This document shows positions 21,889 to 26,262 of a stretch of DNA of 26,262 bases, piece after piece. The notes beneath the pieces are model-generated. The model was not told the origin of the DNA. It ran no database searches and saw only the letters and a list, made by a program, of their open reading frames with translations. Each line of letters opens with the position of its first letter. The first letter of the stretch is position 1. This DNA comes from DAOUMU01 sp034409055 (lineage in GTDB: Bacteria > Chloroflexota > Anaerolineae > 4572-78 > J111): assembly GCA_034409055.1 (NCBI GenBank), contig DAOUMU010000134.1, positions 1 through 26,262 on the forward strand. Direction: 5' to 3'. The position numbers and the translations under genes are program-made.

Positions 21889-23022
21889 TTATTCCACAAC
21901 GTACTGAGCGCCCTCTTCACGGGCGATCACGTAATTCATCCCCCCCACCTGCCGAACCATCCCCTTCAACTCCATCATGGTTAAAGTACTGGCAATTTCG
22001 GAAGCAGCCAGACCGGTTGCCTGACCCAGATCATCAACGTGGATGGGATCTGCTGATAATTGTTTGAGCAATATTGCTTCTATTTCGTTATCAGGGATGA
22101 TGGCTCGAGCCTCGACGTGGTGGGCAATCATGGTTAGATTGAGTTCTTCCAAAATATCATTGACATGGGTCACCAATTTAGCCCCGTTTTGAATCAGGTA
22201 ATTGGGTCCAGAACCACTTTTATGCAAAATATTGCCCGGCACGGCAAACACTTCCCGTCCCTGCTCCAGGGCATAATTGGCTGTAATCTGAGCTCCACCT
22301 TGAATGCTGCCCTCGACAACCAACACCCCCAAGCTCAAACCGCTGATAATTCTATTTCGCCGGGGGAAGTTGCCCCCCTCTGGCTTGGTTCCCAGGGGAT
22401 ACTCTGAAACAAGCGCCCCATTGGCCATAATGGCCCGACTTAACTTTTTGTTTTCGAGTGGATAAATAATATCGACCCCACAGCCCAACACGGCAATCGT
22501 TCGCCCGCCAGTATTGATCACTGTTTTATGAGCTTCGGTATCAATGCCATAAGCCAAGCCACTGATCACTGTAATGCCATTTTCAACCAAACCATTGACG
22601 AGCATCCGGGTACATTCCTTACCATAAGCGGTGGCTCGGCGGGTACCTACAACAGCCAGGGCCCACTCATCCTGGGGGACTAAATTGCCCCGTACGTACA
22701 ATGTTATCGGCGGATTGGCAATATTTTTCAGTAATTTCGGATAATCAGGGTTTTCCCAGGTTAAAACTGAAACATTTAATTTTTCAAGTTTCCTTAACTC
22801 AGCCTCAAGATCAATACTCTCCCTCACCGTAACCAAATTTTTCACAGAACGTCGATCAAGACCAATAGCGCGCAACTCGCCCGGATTCGCATGCCAGGCG
22901 GCCTCAATATGACCGTAATAATCCAATAAGTTGCGTAAACGGGTTGGACCAATACCCGAGACTTTGCTAAAACCTACCCAAAAGCGCAGATCATCCGTCA
23001 CTAATTCTTCACCTCGAAGCAT
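21889..23022 (-). CDS. dprA: DNA-protecting protein DprA (DNA processing chain A)
   Basis: This 377-residue protein has three parts. An N-terminal helix-hairpin-helix/SAM-like region carries GFSKVSGIGPTRLRNLLDYYG. The Rossmann-like DNA-binding domain has the family hallmarks VVGTRRATAYG, VISGLAYGIDTEAH, IAVLGCGVDIIYPLEN, GNFPRRNRIISGLS and VFAVPGNIL. The C-terminal winged helix is near 305-365. DprA binds single-stranded DNA and loads RecA during natural transformation; it is also widespread in non-competent bacteria. ATG 23022 has AGGTG upstream, within a leader hairpin. It leads a likely dprA-manC-topA transcript from a strong promoter. Confidence 0.95.
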   Translation of the reverse strand: MLRGEELVTDDLRFWVGFSKVSGIGPTRLRNLLDYYGHIEAAWHANPGELRAIGLDRRSVKNLVTVRESIDLEAELRKLEKLNVSVLTWENPDYPKLLKNIANPPITLYVRGNLVPQDEWALAVVGTRRATAYGKECTRMLVNGLVENGITVISGLAYGIDTEAHKTVINTGGRTIAVLGCGVDIIYPLENKKLSRAIMANGALVSEYPLGTKPEGGNFPRRNRIISGLSLGVLVVEGSIQGGAQITANYALEQGREVFAVPGNILHKSGSGPNYLIQNGAKLVTHVNDILEELNLTMIAHHVEARAIIPDNEIEAILLKQLSADPIHVDDLGQATGLAASEIASTLTMMELKGMVRQVGGMNYVIAREEGAQYVVE

Positions 23023-23026
23023 ACTG

Positions 23027-23049
23027 GCTGCACCTGGAACCAGGGCAGC
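23027..23049 (-). promoter_or_regulatory. Leader hairpin covering the dprA Shine-Dalgarno
   Basis: The minus strand forms GCTGC-C-CTGG-TT-CCAG-GT-GCAGC. The AGGTG ribosome-binding site of dprA lies in the right arm, so folding would hide it and could limit translation. Confidence 0.4.
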
Positions 23050-23078
23050 TAATACTCTTTGCTAACTAACGTGCGATT

Positions 23079-23108
23079 AGCATACCACGAGGATTAGACA
23101 CTTGTCAA
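23079..23108 (-). promoter_or_regulatory. Promoter of the dprA transcript
   Basis: Minus strand consensus -35 TTGACA (23108-23103), 18-bp spacer, -10 TATGCT (23084-23079), about 55 bases before the dprA start. Confidence 0.65.
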
Positions 23109-23144
23109 GGGAAATAGAAAAAGAACATAGTCCAACTAACGAAA

Positions 23145-23166
23145 AGGAACGCCCGTAGGCGTTCCT
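23145..23166 (-). terminator. Hairpin terminator after rimM
   Basis: Perfect 9-bp stem AGGAACGCC/GGCGTTCCT with a four-base loop, about 50 bases after the rimM stop. On the minus strand it is followed by TTTCG, a short U-tract. It separates the ribosomal cluster from the dprA promoter. Confidence 0.65.
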
Positions 23167-23215
23167 CAGTCAGTTACAACGGTTAAGCCAAACTATACTG
23201 ATGGCTAAGATAATG

Positions 23216-23788
23216 TCAAATCAGGCCATCAATAACGTGAACCACCATCTGCCCCTCGGTCATATCAATGGACTGGACCACATCGGGGATGGCGGGCAAT
23301 AAAATCTTTCGGCCATTAGTGTCAACCACATAGACATCATTGGCCCCAGTTTCCAAAATATCGATGATAGGGCCCAAAATCTCGCCTTCTGTGGTCACAA
23401 CTTGCAAACCGAGCAATTGATAGAGATAATATGATCCCTCCGGCAGAGGTACGGCCTCTTCAATAGGCACTTGCACAAATTGACCCTGCAACTGCTCTGC
23501 CTGAGTTCTATTGGTTACCCCTGACAGGGTTAATAAAATGTTATTTTTATGCCAACGATAACTCTCAAGGCGATAGGGTTCGGCTTCAAATTCATTCCCC
23601 AGATAAACCCATTCGGTTGTGGCAAACCTGTCAGGGAATTCTGTTAAAACAGTGACTGATATTTCTCCGCGTAAGCCATGCGCCCGGGTAACTTTTCCAA
23701 CAGCTAAATAACGAAGTTCAGGTCGCCGCAAACCTGAACTTCCAAATCTCCTCCTGTTTTCTTTGGTCGGACCCGATGGCCCAGTCAT
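23216..23788 (-). CDS. rimM: Ribosome maturation factor RimM
   Basis: The protein has 190 residues from ATG 23788, which overlaps the khpA stop as TGATG and has GGAG eight bases upstream; a GTG one codon earlier is also possible. The N-terminal RimM barrel shows VGKVTRAHGLRGEISV, the family signature, and later TNRTQAEQLQGQFVQVP. A PRC-barrel domain follows from about 100 (YYLYQLLGLQVVTTEGEILG, GANDVYVVDTNGRKILLPAI). RimM binds S19 in the 30S head and aids 16S rRNA processing. It is last in the ffh-rpsP-khpA-rimM group. trmD and rplS, which usually follow, are absent here. Confidence 0.95.
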   Translation of the reverse strand: MTGPSGPTKENRRRFGSSGLRRPELRYLAVGKVTRAHGLRGEISVTVLTEFPDRFATTEWVYLGNEFEAEPYRLESYRWHKNNILLTLSGVTNRTQAEQLQGQFVQVPIEEAVPLPEGSYYLYQLLGLQVVTTEGEILGPIIDILETGANDVYVVDTNGRKILLPAIPDVVQSIDMTEGQMVVHVIDGLI

Positions 23789-24024
23789 CACACAATCTCC
23801 AAGGTAACACGTTTGCCTTCTTTGACAGCAGCTACCCGTAAAAGAGTACGCATCGCATTAGCTACTCGTCCCTGCTTGCCAATAACGCGTCCCATATCAT
23901 CGGGTGTGACACTTAGTTCAAAAATTGTTGCACTGGAGCCCTCAATCTCACGAACGATGACAGAATCTGGATCATTGACGACGGCTTTGGCCATGTATTC
24001 GACTAGTTCTTTCATTGAAGACAT
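23788..24024 (-). CDS. khpA: KH-domain RNA-binding protein KhpA
   Basis: This 78-residue protein starts with MKELVEYMAKAVVNDPDSV and carries the KH signature GRVIGKQGR (GxxG loop, residues about 45-53) followed by ANAMRTLLRVAA. KhpA-type proteins bind RNA, often together with KhpB, and affect cell envelope and division genes in Firmicutes. The gene sits between rpsP and rimM, the usual place for this family. AGGAGGTG precedes ATG 24024, and its stop overlaps the rimM start, indicating translational coupling. Confidence 0.93.
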   Translation of the reverse strand: MSSMKELVEYMAKAVVNDPDSVIVREIEGSSATIFELSVTPDDMGRVIGKQGRVANAMRTLLRVAAVKEGKRVTLEIV

Positions 24025-24153
24025 GTCTTGGGCACCTCCTTAATGATGAATTACTTGTACTGGTGTTGGGGTGATTAAGAACCAGGCATTTATACATTCA
24101 TTATAAATAATGAGATGACCCTGCCCTACGACGTTTCTGCCCCCCACTTAGCT

Positions 24154-24537
24154 TTAATCAGCCTCAGCAGACACTTCCTCCGAGGTTACTACCACCTCCT
24201 CCGATAATTTAGCCTGCTCCGCATTTGTTTCACGAGCAGCCTGAGCCTCAGCTAAAAGCTTTTCTAAATCTTCTCCTGCCTTTAAGCGAGCAAATCGGTC
24301 GAGCGTTCCTAAATTTTTTAATAAATTTTGGACAGTTTCGGTCGGTTGCGCTCCCACCGACAACCAGTGCAAAACCCGGTCTTCTTGAATGTGAAAGGTC
24401 ACTGGTTCTGTTCTGGGGTTGTAATGACCAACAATTTCAATAAAGCGGCCATCCCGCGGCGTACGCGAGTCGGCCACTACGACCCGGTAACTTGGCTTTT
24501 TCTTTGCACCGGTGCGTCGTAAACGAATTTTGACCAT
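24154..24537 (-). CDS. rpsP: 30S ribosomal protein S16 (bS16)
   Basis: This 127-residue protein begins MVKIRLRRTGAKKKPSYRVV, the bS16 opening, and continues with VADSRTPRDGRFIEIVGHYNP and RVLHWLSVGAQPTETVQNLL. The core is about 85 residues, as in other bacteria. The remaining ~40 form an acidic Ala/Glu-rich tail (AEAQAARETNAEQ, SEEVSAEAD), a variable extension seen in some lineages. bS16 binds 16S rRNA early in 30S assembly. AAGGAAGG lies upstream of ATG 24537, with an extended -10 promoter close by. Confidence 0.96.
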   Translation of the reverse strand: MVKIRLRRTGAKKKPSYRVVVADSRTPRDGRFIEIVGHYNPRTEPVTFHIQEDRVLHWLSVGAQPTETVQNLLKNLGTLDRFARLKAGEDLEKLLAEAQAARETNAEQAKLSEEVVVTSEEVSAEAD

Positions 24538-24563
24538 ATTATATAGTTATTTCCTTCCTTAAC

Positions 24564-24572
24564 ATTATATCA
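24564..24572 (-). promoter_or_regulatory. Extended -10 promoter for rpsP-khpA-rimM
   Basis: Minus strand TGATATAAT (TG-n-TATAAT) 27 bases before ATG 24537, giving a leader of about 20 nt. No clear -35. It lets the rpsP group be expressed independently of ffh. Confidence 0.5.
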
Positions 24573-24661
24573 CAATATATTAATTTTTACATGGTTTAAA
24601 TTCACACAATTTTGATAATTGCCATCACAAAGTGTAGGCTGATATGATTTTATCTATAATT

Positions 24662-25996
24662 TTAACGAAAACCTCCCATCATATTCATTAAATTTTTACG
24701 GGCACGCGGATTACGCAACTGTTTCATCATCTTCCGCATCTGCCGAAATTGAGAAAGGAGTTGGTTGATTTCTTGTACAGTAGTACCACTGCCTCTGGCC
24801 ACGCGCTTTTTGCGGCTACCATTCAGGATTTTGGGATTACGTCGTTCTTGTATGGTCATGGAACTAATGATGGCCTGGGTGTGTTTCAACTGCTTCTCCA
24901 TATCTTCTGGAGACACCATGTCGGTAATCTGCCCCATACCGGGTATCATATCAAGAATTTTATTGAGTGGCCCTAATTTTTTAACCTGCTGCAATTGCTC
25001 CAGAAAATCTTCCAGATCAAAGTGGCCCTCCATAAGCCTTTTCGCGCCGCGTTCAGCCACGTCTTCGTCAATAACCGCTTCGGCCTGCTCAATCAGGGAG
25101 AGGACATCTCCCATCCCCAGAATGCGGGAAGCCAGCCGGTCGGGATGAAACATTTCCAGTTCGCTGGTTTTTTCGCCGGTTCCCAAAAATTTTATAGGTA
25201 CGCCGGTTACAGAGCGAATGGAAATAGCCGCCCCACCGCGAGCATCACCATCAATTTTGGTCAGAATGAGGCCGGTTAAATCGACCCGCTGGTGAAAGCC
25301 TTCGGCAACACGCACAGCCTCCTGACCGGTCATAGCATCGGCCACCAATAATACTTCCTTGGGGTCGGTTTTGGCCTTAATTTGGCTCAACTCTTCCATC
25401 AACTCTTCATCGATTTGAAGCCGACCAGCCGTATCCAAAATGACCACATTATGCGCCCCAGACTTGGCTGCTTTGACAGCATTGGCACAAATTGTAGGAG
25501 GCGGTACTGAAACATCTTCCGAATAAACAGGAATGTCCAACTGGCGCCCTAGCACTTTTAATTGCTCAATAGCCGCCGGGCGACGCGTGTCAGCCGCTAC
25601 CATTAAGGGTCTGTGTTTCGATTTTCGAAGGTGCAAGGCCATCTTAGCCGCCGTGGTCGTTTTACCAGACCCCTGTAAACCAACCATCATGATGACGTGA
25701 GGAGAGGCTCCCCCCAGGTTAAGTCGGGCCGGTTGTCCCAGGGTAGCTAACAGTTCCTCATGGACTATCTTGATAACCTGCTGGCCAGGCGTTATATTCT
25801 TACTGACCTCGGCCCCAACCGCTCGCTCACGGACCCGCTTGATAAAATCTTTGACAACCTTAAAATTAACATCAGCTTCTAGCAAAGCCAAGCGCACTTC
25901 ACGCATCGCTTTATCAACATCGGCTTCAGACAAACGACCACGTCGGGTTAACTGGTCAAAGACACCTTGGAGTCTAGCTTGCAGATTCTCAAACAT
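24662..25996 (-). CDS. ffh: Signal recognition particle protein Ffh (SRP54 homologue)
   Basis: This 444-residue GTPase has an N domain (1-95), a G domain with GLQGSGKTTTAAK (106-118), DTRRPAA (136-142), DTAGR (188-192) and LTKIDGDARGG (G4), and a C-terminal M domain. The M domain includes GMGDVLSLIEQAE, the finger-loop Met-rich segments and VARGSGTTVQEINQLLSQFRQ, which binds 4.5S RNA. It recognises signal sequences on ribosomes and targets them through FtsY to the SecYEG translocon. It heads the conserved ffh-rpsP-khpA-rimM order. No Shine-Dalgarno is visible before ATG 25996. Confidence 0.97.
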   Translation of the reverse strand: MFENLQARLQGVFDQLTRRGRLSEADVDKAMREVRLALLEADVNFKVVKDFIKRVRERAVGAEVSKNITPGQQVIKIVHEELLATLGQPARLNLGGASPHVIMMVGLQGSGKTTTAAKMALHLRKSKHRPLMVAADTRRPAAIEQLKVLGRQLDIPVYSEDVSVPPPTICANAVKAAKSGAHNVVILDTAGRLQIDEELMEELSQIKAKTDPKEVLLVADAMTGQEAVRVAEGFHQRVDLTGLILTKIDGDARGGAAISIRSVTGVPIKFLGTGEKTSELEMFHPDRLASRILGMGDVLSLIEQAEAVIDEDVAERGAKRLMEGHFDLEDFLEQLQQVKKLGPLNKILDMIPGMGQITDMVSPEDMEKQLKHTQAIISSMTIQERRNPKILNGSRKKRVARGSGTTVQEINQLLSQFRQMRKMMKQLRNPRARKNLMNMMGGFR

Positions 25997-26045
25997 AATC
26001 CAAACTAAAATGATAACTGTTACATTTAATTAGTAGCAACAAGCT

Positions 26046-26074
26046 ATTTTATCCCACCCGTAGTAATTCGTCAA
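26046..26074 (-). promoter_or_regulatory. Promoter of ffh
   Basis: Minus strand -35 TTGACG (26074-26069), 17-bp spacer, -10 TAAAAT (26051-26046): 10 of 12 consensus bases. Leader about 43 nt. Confidence 0.65.
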
Positions 26075-26160
26075 ATTTCTTTTAAAAGACACTCGCGATT
26101 CGTCTAATTTTTTAGAAAAAGTTGATTTGACGGCTACAATAGACATTATAGAGATTTAAT

Positions 26161-26189
26161 TTGACAGCATCGTACCTGAAAAGTAATCT
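26161..26189 (+). promoter_or_regulatory. Candidate promoter of the right-edge transposase
   Basis: Consensus -35 TTGACA (26161-26166), 17-bp spacer, weak -10 TAATCT (26184-26189). It is followed by a perfect hairpin TGTTCTG/CAGAACA (26193-26213) that ends two bases before AAGGAGG (26215-26221). Confidence 0.45.
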
Positions 26190-26230
26190 TGTTGTTCTGT
26201 GTAATCCAGAACACAAGGAGGGCAGAAGCC

Positions 26231-26262
26231 ATGATCAGGTATCAGAAATTATCGCAACACCG
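26231..26262 (+). CDS. Start of a probable DDE transposase (runs off the right edge)
   Basis: Only ten full codons are present (MIRYQKLSQH, then an Arg codon begun). AAGGAGG lies nine bases before ATG 26231. The opening resembles that of IS5-related DDE transposases, which often start M-[IL]-x-Y-x-x-[IL] and continue into a helix-turn-helix. With so little sequence the family is a guess; a real gene start is better supported than its identity. Confidence 0.4.
   Translation, partial: MIRYQKLSQH

Overview
The window looks like a chromosomal segment from an uncultured or environmental bacterium, most likely Chloroflexota (Anaerolineae-like). This is inferred from Thr/Pro-rich 'TPTPSPTATP'-type linkers, large STAND-like ATPases fused to membrane and propeller parts, a TopA with an extra N-terminal zinc ribbon, and intergenic DNA rich in palindromic and heptameric repeats. 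No rRNA or tRNA gene was seen, so the taxonomy is an inference. Nearly all genes are on the minus strand. The exceptions are a two-gene ATPase operon (8439-12783), dgt (13720-14874) and a transposase start at the right edge.

Left edge (1-2012): accessory DNA. It holds the start of an IS630-like transposase running off the window, an 18-bp direct repeat pair, a group II intron 3' end (domains V-VI), and an AT-richer two-gene unit: an alkyltransferase-like winged-helix protein followed by an iron-sulfur uracil-DNA glycosylase-like protein. Next come two glycosyltransferases (GT4, GT2) and a long-chain polyprenyl diphosphate synthase (2013-5439). These plausibly make a polyprenyl carrier or quinone side chain and a surface glycan. 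The two GT genes are separated by heptameric satellite DNA, and GT4 carries in-frame low-complexity insertions.

Region 5440-8438: a tandem array of four ~88-bp palindromic repeats, tatD, a phosphohexomutase gene, and then two more copies of the same repeat in opposite orientation. The repeat supplies the last codons and stop of tatD. Two copies also lie in the predicted 5' leader of the following operon.

Region 8439-12783: the most unusual part. It encodes two consecutive STAND/AAA-type ATPases with the same GERRTGKTS P-loop. The first has one transmembrane helix, an Ala-rich coiled coil and an extracytoplasmic TolB-like propeller. The second appears soluble, with a winged helix and a C-terminal helical module resembling adaptor modules of bacterial conflict and NLR-like proteins. 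I propose a membrane-sensor plus cytosolic-partner signalling pair.

Region 12784-26262: mostly housekeeping. It contains a PsbP-like anchored protein, dgt (dNTP triphosphohydrolase), a two-TM protein of unknown function, udk, an M24 aminopeptidase, topA, a GDP-mannose pyrophosphorylase gene, dprA, and the conserved ffh - rpsP - khpA - rimM cluster. That cluster ends in a hairpin after rimM, with no trmD or rplS following. The right edge has back-to-back promoters: one for ffh, and one for a probable transposase whose first codons close the window.
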